A stretch of 14,866 bases of DNA. It comes from Bacteroidales bacterium Bact_23 (GTDB taxonomy: Bacteria; Bacteroidota; Bacteroidia; Bacteroidales; Lentimicrobiaceae). The stretch lies in assembly GCA_001603685.1 (NCBI GenBank), contig LUZO01000096.1, positions 1 through 14,866 of the forward strand, read 5' to 3'. Positions 5,834 to 13,811 of the stretch are shown here, piece after piece; positions within the stretch are counted from its first letter, which is position 1; each line of letters opens with the position of its first letter. The notes under the pieces are model-generated. The model made no database searches and was not told where the DNA came from. It saw only the letters and a list, made by a program, of their open reading frames with translations. The position numbers and the translations under genes are program-made.

Positions 5834-7939
5834 TTACTTCACTTTGAATAAATCGTCTTTCAGTTTGGTATTTACTTTCACTGAAAGTACCTTGAGGTCA
5901 AGTGTCTGCGGGCCCATCTGCTGGCTGAGGGCAAAGGGATATTTCACTCCGCTCACTTCGCGGTAATCGCCGAAAGTGGCAATGCCCTGCTCGCTTACTG
6001 CTCTGGTCCTCAAGCCGGTATTCACATCATAGTAATGGGTTACCTGAGTTCCCGAAGGATAGGTAAGGGTGAGTTTGTAATTGTCGGTTCCGTCAATTTC
6101 CTCGATGCCATCGAGCTGGAGGAGAACTCCGAGTTTTTCGTAGTTAAGTTCCTGGTTGATATCGGCTTCCACCTTCATATCTTCCAGTTCATTGCCGGTA
6201 AATTCCTTCGATTCACCGCCCATTGGTGAAACAGCCCATGCGGATTTTCCGTCGAAAACGACTTTCTGGAATACCATATCTCCTGCTCCGATTTTGGTCA
6301 GGTAGAGGTTGGGCGCTTTTCTGTAAAAGTCAAAACCGATGGTCATGCCCTGCATACTGGTAGAAGCCATAATGGTTACATCCTTGGTTTTCAGCAGCGC
6401 TTTCTGGCCGCCTATGGCCTTGATGTAGGCATCAATCACACTCCGGGCGGTAACGCCTTCGGGAGCAGGTCTGACCTTTGTGTTGGGATCGTACTCCTTG
6501 CCGTCGAACTCAAAATACCTGATTGCCTTTTCTCCTGAGAACTTCTCCAGCTTCGGAGCGATGTCGGCAGCTTTTCCAACAGCAATGATGTAAGTGTTTT
6601 CAGGTTTGATGTATTTCTTTGCCGCAGCCAGAACATCTTCCGAAGTAACGGCGGCAAGATCCTTCATATAATTGGCATAATAGTCGGGTGCGAGGCCGTA
6701 TCTGGCAGTGTTGATGGCAAAATTGGCCACGGTCTGCGGATTTTCGAGCGAGAGTGCAAAATTGCCGTTCAGGTAATTCTTTACCAGGCTGAGTTCGTCG
6801 GCTGGAACAAGCTCTTCGCGGATGCGGCGCATTTCATACAGCACTTCATTTACGGCGCTGTCGGTTACGGGGTTTCGCACCTCGGTGTTTACCAGGAACT
6901 TGCCTGCCAGTTTATCGGGGCTAAGCTGTGAGTAAGCGCCGTAGGTAAAGGCCTTGTCTTCGCGCAGGTTGTTGAAAAGCCTGAAAGTGCCTCCGCCCAG
7001 TATGGTATTCATTACCCTTGCCTTAATGGCATCTTCGGCGCCCGGTTTCAGGTCAACGGCATAGCCGATTCTGAGGGCGGTCTGCACTGCATCGGGGCGA
7101 TCGACAATGGCAACCACATCGGTTTCAGGAGCTTTGGGCATTTCGGGGGTGTATTTTACCACTTCGCCCTTCTCCCATTTGCCGAAATATTTACGGGTCA
7201 GCTCCATTGCTTCCTCTTTGGTGATGTCGCCAATGATGGCCAGATAACCGATGTTGGGTTTGAAGAATGTTTCATAAAATGCGCGGCAATGATCCACGGT
7301 GATGTTTTCAACCGATTTTTCGGTCATGGATTCACCGTAAGGGTGGCCGGCTCCGTAAATCAGTTGTTTGCTGATTCTGTCGCTGATCGTACCGGCCTCA
7401 TTCTGAGCTGCTTTGAGTGCCGAAATGGCCTGTACCTTCAGTTTATCAAGCTCTTCTTCAGGGAAAGAGGGATTCATCACAACATCTGCCAGAAGGGCAA
7501 GCAGTTCCTCGTTGTGTTTTTTCAGTGCTGAAGCATAAAAACCCTGTGAGCTGGTAATCAGATGGGCTCCGATGAAGTCAACCGCTTCATCCAACTCATC
7601 TTTGGTCATGCCGGTGGTGCCGTTTCTCATCAACTGCCCGGCAATATCGGCCATTCCGGCAAGGTTTCCTTCGGGAACGGGATTATAATCGAGGGTAAGG
7701 GAGTAGGAAACCCTGGGGATTTTGTGATTCTCTACCACAAAGACTTTCAGTCCGTTATCGAGTTCAAACTGTTCCGATTTTCCCAGTTTAATTTCCGGGG
7801 CGGGTGCAGGGGCCGGCCTGATGCTTCTGTCGAGTTTGGCAGGCTTTTCAGCGGCTTTACCCTTAGTAGCCTGTGCTGAAGTGATTTGCGGAATTACGGC
7901 AATAAATGCGGCAATCAGTATGTTTATCAGTTTTTTCAT
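5834..7939 (-). CDS. M16 family non-catalytic subunit with extra C-terminal domain
   Basis: The 701-residue protein has a signal peptide (cleavage after about residue 22, SAQ) and a Pro/Ala-rich linker. Two M16 half-domains follow (about 54-245 and 270-465). The zinc motif is lost: where HxxEH is expected, the sequence GMADIAGQLMRNGT (95-108) has Asp98, Gly101 and Gln102. It does keep the R-x6-Y pair in LREDKAFTYGAY (Arg326, Tyr333), which binds substrate backbone in two-subunit M16 peptidases. Residues about 497-701 form an additional beta-rich domain that resembles the LolA-like lipoprotein-sorting fold by general pattern. It follows the HxxEH-bearing M16 gene by 20 bases, so the two are probably a periplasmic heterodimer. 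A canonical AAGGAG precedes its ATG and a strong terminator follows it. The C-terminal domain assignment is tentative. Confidence 0.9.
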   Translation of the reverse strand: MKKLINILIAAFIAVIPQITSAQATKGKAAEKPAKLDRSIRPAPAPAPEIKLGKSEQFELDNGLKVFVVENHKIPRVSYSLTLDYNPVPEGNLAGMADIAGQLMRNGTTGMTKDELDEAVDFIGAHLITSSQGFYASALKKHNEELLALLADVVMNPSFPEEELDKLKVQAISALKAAQNEAGTISDRISKQLIYGAGHPYGESMTEKSVENITVDHCRAFYETFFKPNIGYLAIIGDITKEEAMELTRKYFGKWEKGEVVKYTPEMPKAPETDVVAIVDRPDAVQTALRIGYAVDLKPGAEDAIKARVMNTILGGGTFRLFNNLREDKAFTYGAYSQLSPDKLAGKFLVNTEVRNPVTDSAVNEVLYEMRRIREELVPADELSLVKNYLNGNFALSLENPQTVANFAINTARYGLAPDYYANYMKDLAAVTSEDVLAAAKKYIKPENTYIIAVGKAADIAPKLEKFSGEKAIRYFEFDGKEYDPNTKVRPAPEGVTARSVIDAYIKAIGGQKALLKTKDVTIMASTSMQGMTIGFDFYRKAPNLYLTKIGAGDMVFQKVVFDGKSAWAVSPMGGESKEFTGNELEDMKVEADINQELNYEKLGVLLQLDGIEEIDGTDNYKLTLTYPSGTQVTHYYDVNTGLRTRAVSEQGIATFGDYREVSGVKYPFALSQQMGPQTLDLKVLSVKVNTKLKDDLFKVK

Positions 7940-7947
7940 TTTTAGTT

Positions 7948-7953
7948 CTCCTT
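7948..7953 (-). promoter_or_regulatory. Canonical Shine-Dalgarno AAGGAG
   Basis: AAGGAG on the minus strand sits 8 bases before the ATG at 7939. It fixes the start of the second M16 gene and is the strongest SD seen in the window; most other genes here have none. Confidence 0.85.
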
Positions 7954-7959
7954 AGTTAT

Positions 7960-9285
7960 TTACAGGGATTCTTTCGGTAAATAGTAAAGCACAACCCTGT
8001 TCTCTTTGGTGAGGTACTGGTTGGCAACCCTTTTTATGTCCTCTTTGGTAACTGCCATGTAGCGGTCAATCTCAGTGTTGATGAGATTTGCATTGCCGTA
8101 ATACATATGATAATCCGACAGGCTTTCGGCTATTCCGGCCATGGTTGAGTTTTGGGAAATGAAGTCGTTTTCAACCTTGTTGCGAAGTTTCTGGAACTCC
8201 CGGTCCGTGAGTTCTTCGGTCTGTGCCTTGTGGATTTCGGCATTTACGGCATCTTCAAGCTCGTTGGGTTCAACGCCGAAATTGGTAATGCCGAATACCA
8301 TAAACAATCCCGGGTCTTCGAGTGCAAAGGGGAAAGCACCCACGAACATAGCCTTTTGCTGCTTGTTAACGATTGATTTGGTCATCCTCGAGCTCTCGCC
8401 GTCGCTCAGCAGGGTGGTGAGCATGCTGAGGGCGTAGTAGTCGGGGGTGCCGTTAGCGGGCATGTGATAGGCCTGAATTACGGCCGGAAGCTGGATGTTG
8501 TCGTAAATGGTGTCGCGAACCTCGGCGGTTTTTACCGGTTCAACAATAGTCGGACGGTACAGGGGTTTGGTGCCGCGGGGAATGTCGCCGAAATACTTCT
8601 GAACAAGTTTTTTGGTCTGTTCCACATCAATATCGCCGGCGATTGACAGGGTTGCATTGTTGGGAACATAAAAGGTGGAGTGGAACTCCATAAACTCTTC
8701 AAGGGTGGCGTTGTTTATGGATTCTGCCGAGCCAATGGGCATCCAGCGGTAGGGATGTTCCTTGAATGCGGCGGCAAAGGTCTTTTCCATCATGGTGCCG
8801 TACGGACGGTTGTCGTACGATTGCTTGCGCTCCTCCTTTACCACGCTGCGCTGGGTTTCAACGCCCAGGCTGTCGATACGCAGGTGAAGCAGCCTCTCCG
8901 ATTCCATCCAGAGTCCGAGCTCAAGCTGGTTCGAAGGAAGCAGCAGGTAGTAGAATGTCCTGTCGAAACTGGTGTTTGCATTCAGGCTGGCACCGGCATT
9001 CATGGCAATTTTGTCAAATTCGCCGCGCTCTATATACTTACTACCCTCGAACATCAGATGTTCAAAGAAATGGGCAAATCCGGTCCGTTCGGGGTTTTCG
9101 TTTTTTGATCCCACATGGTAGGAGATGGTTACGGCAACAATGGGCGTTGAATTGTCCTTGTGAAGAATCACATGCAGTCCGTTGTCCAGGTCGTACTCCG
9201 TAAACTGAATGCGGTTTTGTGCACCGGCAAGCATAAACGCCTGCAGGGCGGCAGCCAGCAGAATGGCTTTCAGGGGTGTTCTCAT
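7960..9285 (-). CDS. M16 family zinc peptidase, catalytic subunit
   Basis: The 441-residue peptidase has an N-terminal signal peptide (cleavage near AGAQ, residue 22-23), so it acts outside the cytoplasm, probably in the periplasm. The inverted zinc motif HFFEH is at residues 72-76 inside GFAHFFEHLMFEGS. The third ligand is probably Glu152 in VVKEERKQSYDNRPYG, about 75 residues on, as in other M16 enzymes. A second M16 domain covers about 195-430 but lacks the usual LRE...GxxY substrate-binding pair at the expected place (QQKAMFVGAF). The neighbouring M16 protein has that pair and lacks the zinc site, so the two complement each other. M16B enzymes degrade peptides or process leader sequences; the substrate here is unknown. 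It follows the HAD gene by 23 bases and precedes its partner by 20, suggesting one transcript. Confidence 0.94.
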   Translation of the reverse strand: MRTPLKAILLAAALQAFMLAGAQNRIQFTEYDLDNGLHVILHKDNSTPIVAVTISYHVGSKNENPERTGFAHFFEHLMFEGSKYIERGEFDKIAMNAGASLNANTSFDRTFYYLLLPSNQLELGLWMESERLLHLRIDSLGVETQRSVVKEERKQSYDNRPYGTMMEKTFAAAFKEHPYRWMPIGSAESINNATLEEFMEFHSTFYVPNNATLSIAGDIDVEQTKKLVQKYFGDIPRGTKPLYRPTIVEPVKTAEVRDTIYDNIQLPAVIQAYHMPANGTPDYYALSMLTTLLSDGESSRMTKSIVNKQQKAMFVGAFPFALEDPGLFMVFGITNFGVEPNELEDAVNAEIHKAQTEELTDREFQKLRNKVENDFISQNSTMAGIAESLSDYHMYYGNANLINTEIDRYMAVTKEDIKRVANQYLTKENRVVLYYLPKESL

Positions 9286-9308
9286 ATTGATGCAGTTGAA
9301 TTATTGAT

Positions 9309-9968
9309 TTATAAAAATAGTTCTCTGATGCTGTTCAAATCGATTTCGGTGAAGTCGCCGATGACTTTGTAGGCTTCGGTGAGTTCAGCCCGGTGATGGG
9401 TTGTGGCTACTCCCACCACTTTCATTTTTGCCTGCAGGGCGGCGTCAATGCCCTTAAGCGTGTCTTCAAAAACAAGGCAGTTTTCCGGAGCAATATTAAG
9501 CAGTGATGCGGCTTTCAGAAAGATTTCCGGGTCGGGTTTTCCCCGTTTTATCATGGATGCATCGGCAATGGCACCGAAATAGGCTGCAGTGCCGGTCTGT
9601 GAAGTGATGAAGTCAACATTTGCCCTTTCGGCCGAAGTGGCGATGGCGGTGGGAATGTTGTTGGTTTTCAGTTCCTTCAGTAAGTTTTCGAGCCCGGGTA
9701 CCAGTTGAACATTATCCTGATACAGGTAGCGGTAAATCAGCTCCTTTTCAGCAGAGTATTCAGCAATTTTTTCGGGAGTAAGCCCTTTTTTAAAGATGTA
9801 GGCGAGGTGGTCGGCGTTGGTTCCGCCAAAAACATTTTCGAGGAAATCCTGTGCGGATATGGATTTTTTGTGCCGGGCACAAAATTTCTCCCATGCCAGC
9901 AGGTGATACCGGAAATTATCTACCAGTACTCCATCCATATCAAAAATAACGGCGATATTTTCTGTCAT
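9309..9968 (-). CDS. HAD-IA hydrolase, beta-phosphoglucomutase-like
   Basis: This 219-residue cytoplasmic HAD-superfamily protein has all four motifs: DMDGV with nucleophile Asp10 and acid/base Asp12, ATS (110-112), GKPDP with Lys144, and FEDTLKG with Glu168-Asp169. An alpha-helical cap domain lies at about 16-85. Tyr21-His22 and Ala25-Trp26 match the YH..AW pattern of beta-phosphoglucomutase. However, the cap loop reads FGGTNADHL and lacks the Arg that grips the substrate phosphate in the well-studied enzyme. It may therefore be a sugar-phosphate phosphatase rather than a mutase. It is the first gene of the probable transcript that continues into the two M16 peptidases, with no obvious functional link to them. 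Start at the ATG directly before the first beta strand. Confidence 0.87.
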   Translation of the reverse strand: MTENIAVIFDMDGVLVDNFRYHLLAWEKFCARHKKSISAQDFLENVFGGTNADHLAYIFKKGLTPEKIAEYSAEKELIYRYLYQDNVQLVPGLENLLKELKTNNIPTAIATSAERANVDFITSQTGTAAYFGAIADASMIKRGKPDPEIFLKAASLLNIAPENCLVFEDTLKGIDAALQAKMKVVGVATTHHRAELTEAYKVIGDFTEIDLNSIRELFL

Positions 9969-10116
9969 TTTATTATTGTTCGTGGCTGAATGCGGGCCTG
10001 AGCCTCCGTTTTTCCACTTATGTTTTTTTTCTTTGTTATCGGGTTTTAACTCAACTATTTGTGCAGTATATCAACTCCTGATTTTCACACACAAATCCTG
10101 ATCTCAAAATGGGCAG

Positions 10117-10124
10117 CGAAGTTA
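10117..10124 (-). promoter_or_regulatory. Possible -7 element of the HAD/M16 operon
   Basis: The minus strand reads TAACTTCG, one mismatch from TAnnTTTG, preceded by a T-rich stretch. It would give a leader of about 140 bases before the HAD ATG. The fit is imperfect, so this is only a candidate. Confidence 0.25.
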
Positions 10125-10200
10125 CAAAAAAAGGATTGAGCAAGGCTGTTTTATTCCGAATTGTCTATTCCGGTCAGACTTAATGCTTTCGTTTTTGTTG

Positions 10201-10208
10201 TATCTTTG
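10201..10208 (+). promoter_or_regulatory. pfkA promoter, -7 element TATCTTTG
   Basis: TATCTTTG matches the Bacteroidota -7 consensus exactly and lies 56 bases before the pfkA ATG. The upstream context (TTTTTGTTG, then the box, then CA) is typical of such promoters. No -33 TTG is seen at ideal spacing. Confidence 0.6.
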
Positions 10209-10254
10209 CATCGTTTTTTTAAAACCAGAAATTCCCTGATTTTTCACTTAAAAG

Positions 10255-10260
10255 AAAGGA
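10255..10260 (+). promoter_or_regulatory. pfkA ribosome binding site AAAGGA
   Basis: AAAGGA ends 4 bases before the ATG at 10265. The spacing is slightly short but it is the only purine-rich site, and it supports this start. Confidence 0.55.
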
Positions 10261-10264
10261 TTAC

Positions 10265-11359
10265 ATGAACAGAGTATTGGTTGTTACCGGTGGCGGCGAT
10301 TGTCCGGGATTGAATGCGGTAATCCGCGCCATTGTAAAGCGGGCAGCCCGCGAAAAGAACTGGGAAGTTGTCGGCAGCATTGAAGCATTCAATGGTATTC
10401 TGCGAGAGCCCACCGAGATCGTTGTACTCGACGAAAAAGCCGTTGCAGGGATTCATTATCAGGGAGGTACGATTATTCAGACCACAAACAAGGGAGGCCC
10501 CTTTGCCTGGCCCGTAAAGCAGAATGATGGCACATATATCGGCGTTGACCGTTCAGATGAAATGATTCGCAAGATTCAGTATCTAGGTATTGATGCAGTT
10601 ATCAATATCGGCGGCGACGGCTCGCAAAGAATTTCGCAGGCACTGTTCGAAAAAGGCTTGAATATTATCGGAGTTCCCAAAACCATTGATAATGACCTTT
10701 CTGCAACCGATGCCACTTTTGGTTTTCAGACTGCCATTCAGATTGCCACCGATGCGGTTGATAAGCTGGTTACTACGGCGGCCAGCCACAACAGGGTGCA
10801 GATTCTCGAGGTTATGGGCCGTGATGCCGGCTGGATAGCGCTGAATGCCGCCGTTGCCGGAGGCGCTGAAATATGTCTGCTGCCTGAGTTTCCGTATGAT
10901 ATTGAGAAGGTACTGGAAGGCGTGGAAAGGCGCTTCGACCGGGATCGCGGTTTTGTGAATATCGTCATTGCCGAGGGTGCCCGGAATATCAAAGGACACC
11001 AGATTATTAAGGAGAGTCATGAAGTGGGTGATGCCCATATCAAACTAGGAGGCGTTGGCTTCCGTCTTGAACAGGAGCTGAAAGATGCCGGTTGCAGACA
11101 CAGCATCCGCACCACCGTTCTCGGACACCTGCAAAGAGGCGGTGTGCCCATCGCTTACGACCGTGTGCTGGCTACCCAATATGGTGTGAAGGCATTTGAA
11201 CTTGTGCTGGCAGGCGAATTCGGAAGAATGGTTTCGTACCGCCATCCTTACATCACTTCAGTGACACTGAAGGAGGCCATTCAGAAACCCAACCTGGTTG
11301 AACCCGATACCGCACTGATGAAAACCGCCAGAGGAATCGGCATGTGCTTCGGCGATTAA
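10265..11359 (+). CDS. pfkA: 6-phosphofructokinase, mixed-substrate group III type
   Basis: The 364-residue cytoplasmic enzyme phosphorylates fructose 6-phosphate to the 1,6-bisphosphate in glycolysis. The N-terminal phosphodonor loop is TGGGDCPGLN (8-17). GGDGS is at 116-120; its Gly119 corresponds to E. coli Gly104, which favours ATP, whereas PPi enzymes have Asp there. The catalytic PKTIDND (138-144) carries Lys139 where E. coli has Gly124; this Lys is typical of PPi enzymes and of the mixed-substrate group III family. MGRDAGW (184-190) and the C-terminal LGHLQRGG are the fructose-phosphate binding regions. Length and motifs fit group III better than the ~320-residue allosteric E. coli type. 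The Gly/Lys combination predicts an ATP-using enzyme, probably without the classic allosteric control; donor choice needs assay. It is a single-gene unit with its own promoter and terminator, divergent from the HAD gene. Confidence 0.95.
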   Translation: MNRVLVVTGGGDCPGLNAVIRAIVKRAAREKNWEVVGSIEAFNGILREPTEIVVLDEKAVAGIHYQGGTIIQTTNKGGPFAWPVKQNDGTYIGVDRSDEMIRKIQYLGIDAVINIGGDGSQRISQALFEKGLNIIGVPKTIDNDLSATDATFGFQTAIQIATDAVDKLVTTAASHNRVQILEVMGRDAGWIALNAAVAGGAEICLLPEFPYDIEKVLEGVERRFDRDRGFVNIVIAEGARNIKGHQIIKESHEVGDAHIKLGGVGFRLEQELKDAGCRHSIRTTVLGHLQRGGVPIAYDRVLATQYGVKAFELVLAGEFGRMVSYRHPYITSVTLKEAIQKPNLVEPDTALMKTARGIGMCFGD

Positions 11360-11385
11360 TGGTGAAGGCGAATTGATTTAAACAA

Positions 11386-11425
11386 ATGCCCTGAATGCGA
11401 TCTTTCACATTCAGGGTATTTTTTT
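11386..11425 (+). terminator. Intrinsic terminator of pfkA
   Basis: CCCTGAATG (11389-11397) pairs with CATTCAGGG (11408-11416), a perfect 9-bp stem with a 10-base loop. Two A-T pairs and a G-T pair can extend it. A TATTTTTTT run follows on the plus strand. On the other strand the trailing T-tract is poor, so it mainly serves pfkA, though the hairpin could also slow the convergent CotH transcript. Confidence 0.9.
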
Positions 11426-11455
11426 CTAATATTACTTTTTCAGCGTATTAGCTTG

Positions 11456-13714
11456 CTATAAAACTATCAGGCGTGCAACTCCGCCATCGACGGTTTTAAC
11501 GATATAAACGCCCGGTTTAAGGTGGCTAATGTCTGCTTCATTACTTTTCACCTTGCTTAAAACCTCGCGGCCGGAAGGGTCGAAAATTGAAAAGGATGCC
11601 TCCTCAGTCAAGCGAAGCTGGCCGGTATTGTTGGGGTTTGGGTATATTTTAAGGAGGTTCGGCTTGTTTTCAGGGATGCCGAGCATACTGTTGGTGGTGC
11701 CGGGCGTTGGCGTGGTGAATAATTTCCATTCAACCGCCCCATCGATAATTCTTCCCATCGAAACATCGGTAATCTGATCGGTGTAGGAAACCGAATCAAT
11801 CAGCACCATACCCGATGCTGTGTTATGAAAAAGGCCGATTTCTTCCTGAGCTTTGTCGAGTTTAAAAGTTGCATGCAAAGCGCCCTGTTCCGGCTGGCCA
11901 TCGGCCCATACAAGAAGGTAAGAGCCGGGGCCTATGGATATGTCGGGGAAAGCCCACTTTGTTGGCTTGGATAGGTTGTCGGTCATGTATTTGTCGCCCA
12001 GCCATAAGGATTGGGAACTGCCGTTGAATATTTCTATCCAGTCGTCAAACTCACCGTATTCATCGGCAATGGTCTTTTTATTGCCGGCCATAAATTCGTT
12101 GATGAAAAGGCCAAGGGTATTTTGCGGCGGAATGATATACTGTACCGGATTACATGGCTTTGCTACCGTTACATTGAGGTTGTCAATCGACTTTATTCTG
12201 AATTCCAGAAGGGTTCCCGCAGGTATGCCATCCAGTGTTGCGGTGTAATTGCCGTTGTGTCCGGGCAAACGGTCGTTGACAGTTGCTTCATTCATGGCAG
12301 TCTGCTGCCATTCGCCCCCGTTGGTGCGGTATTCCAGGCGAACACTCATCTGGCCGTCATCTTCGGCAAAGGCATTGATGACAACGGGTTGCCATTCGAA
12401 CGGATAGTTGTGCCGTATGTATTTTATCATCGGTGCAGCGTTGCCGGTGATGGCCTGCTGCAGCGCAGTACTGTTTCGCTCAAGCAGAAAGGGCAGAATG
12501 CCGGTTTTAACATGTGCGCCTGCAGCCTCTTCGAATGAAGCATTGAATGACTCAATGGTATAGCCGTAATCAAGCGGATAGAAAGGATCTCCGGCAATAT
12601 ATGGCCTCAGGTTTTCCCTGATAACAAAAAGATTGTCCAGAAAATCCTGCTTCGAAGTAATTTCATTAATCACCTGTTTCAGATAATAGGTAAACTGCGC
12701 TTTGTAAACAGGAATCTGCATCAGGCGGGTGAAAAGCGGCCGGGGCTCCGACGGATGTTCCCAGTTGTATATGTTGCGGTTTTCCCATGCAATGCCCGCC
12801 CAGTCGATGCCAAAGGTGTTATCGGCATCGTAGGGGATGTATTCGAACAGGCCGCTTGCCGTATTGTGGTACAGGTAGAAGTTGTTTTTGCCGTAGATAT
12901 AGTCGTCCCAATTGCCGGTAATGATATCAACTGCCGCTATTTTCAGATAATCCTGCACATTGAACACCGATTCAAGGGCGCAGGGCAGCTGTTCGTCCGG
13001 GGTGTTGTTCAGAATATCAATGAAATTTGCCAGATCGCTGTAATCGTCGGCTTCCTTGTTGGTTTTCAGTTCATAGGTCCTGCGATTGCCCGTTTTGAAT
13101 TTGTACAGATCAGGATTGGCGCCGCGATAGGTGAGATCGGCGGGCCACAGGCATTTGTATAGGTTGCCGTTATTATTGCCAAAATATGTTTTAACGAACT
13201 CTTCATCAATGTGTTCCACACTTATATACAGGCCGTAATAGTATCCGTTGATGAAAACCTGAACATGATTGTATCTTGATCCGGCAAGCGAGGCTTTATT
13301 TATTATATTCCAGAACAGACCCGCCCTGCTCACCGAGGGGTCGTTATGCTCGCCGTTAAGGTTAAGCTTTTCGACGCCGTAATACTTTCTCCCTTTAATA
13401 AATGAGTTGAATGAAACTTTAAACGATTTCTTCGCTGAATATCTTGAGGTATTCCCCCTGAGTCTGAAGCCAATATCGTGGATGGTATCGTGAATATTTC
13501 CGTTATCGAAAACAAATATGGCCCTGAAATCGTGATCTGACTCGACATTTTCATATATCCATGCCAGTGTATCGGGGTGAATAAGAATGTCTATCCGCGG
13601 TACACTCTCTTTGCCATACAACGGTCCATCATCCGGAAGTAGCGGCTGGGCAGACAGGGGAGCGGCGACAGTCAGAAATAAAAACAGAGATATCAGGCCC
13701 GTTTTTTTGATCAT
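11456..13714 (-). CDS. Secreted CotH-kinase / lamin-tail protein with T9SS sorting domain
   Basis: The 752-residue protein has a signal peptide (cleavage after about residue 22, LSAQ). A CotH-family domain covers about 38-425, with GFRLRGNTSRYSAKKSFKV (82-100), LNLNGEHNDPS (118-127), HIDEEFVKTYF (168-178) and YDADNTFG (295-302), the Asp-rich motif of CotH protein kinases. A beta-sandwich, fibronectin-like region follows (about 435-528). A lamin-tail domain starts at LGLFINEFMAGN (about 534-676). The end is a type IX secretion C-terminal sorting domain (about 686-752) with YPNP (691-694) and HLKPGVYIVK (731-740). The likely destination is the cell surface or the medium. CotH kinases phosphorylate extracellular or spore-coat proteins in other bacteria; activity and substrate here are unknown. 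It is a single gene, convergent with pfkA, with its own -7 element. Confidence 0.93.
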   Translation of the reverse strand: MIKKTGLISLFLFLTVAAPLSAQPLLPDDGPLYGKESVPRIDILIHPDTLAWIYENVESDHDFRAIFVFDNGNIHDTIHDIGFRLRGNTSRYSAKKSFKVSFNSFIKGRKYYGVEKLNLNGEHNDPSVSRAGLFWNIINKASLAGSRYNHVQVFINGYYYGLYISVEHIDEEFVKTYFGNNNGNLYKCLWPADLTYRGANPDLYKFKTGNRRTYELKTNKEADDYSDLANFIDILNNTPDEQLPCALESVFNVQDYLKIAAVDIITGNWDDYIYGKNNFYLYHNTASGLFEYIPYDADNTFGIDWAGIAWENRNIYNWEHPSEPRPLFTRLMQIPVYKAQFTYYLKQVINEITSKQDFLDNLFVIRENLRPYIAGDPFYPLDYGYTIESFNASFEEAAGAHVKTGILPFLLERNSTALQQAITGNAAPMIKYIRHNYPFEWQPVVINAFAEDDGQMSVRLEYRTNGGEWQQTAMNEATVNDRLPGHNGNYTATLDGIPAGTLLEFRIKSIDNLNVTVAKPCNPVQYIIPPQNTLGLFINEFMAGNKKTIADEYGEFDDWIEIFNGSSQSLWLGDKYMTDNLSKPTKWAFPDISIGPGSYLLVWADGQPEQGALHATFKLDKAQEEIGLFHNTASGMVLIDSVSYTDQITDVSMGRIIDGAVEWKLFTTPTPGTTNSMLGIPENKPNLLKIYPNPNNTGQLRLTEEASFSIFDPSGREVLSKVKSNEADISHLKPGVYIVKTVDGGVARLIVL

Positions 13715-13741
13715 GAGTCGGGGAATTGGTGATTATCCTTA

Positions 13742-13749
13742 CAAAAGTA
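13742..13749 (-). promoter_or_regulatory. CotH gene promoter, -7 element TACTTTTG
   Basis: The minus strand reads TACTTTTG, an exact TAnnTTTG match, 27 bases before the ATG at 13714. A 5-bp inverted repeat (TTCCG/CGGAA, 13756-13773) lies just upstream, roughly at -20 to -40, and might be an operator or chance. Confidence 0.5.
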
Positions 13750-13811
13750 AGATTATTCCGGACTTTTGCGGAAAATCATGGGTATAAGTTTGAGGTCTTG
13801 AAGCTGTTTTG

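Larger units (their letters stand above)
9969..10264. other. Divergent intergenic region between HAD gene and pfkA
   Basis: This 296-base region separates two divergent genes and is AT-rich with several T runs. It holds the pfkA promoter and SD on the plus strand and one weaker promoter candidate for the HAD/M16 operon on the minus strand. I found no supported small gene, RNA or strong hairpin in it. Confidence 0.6.
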
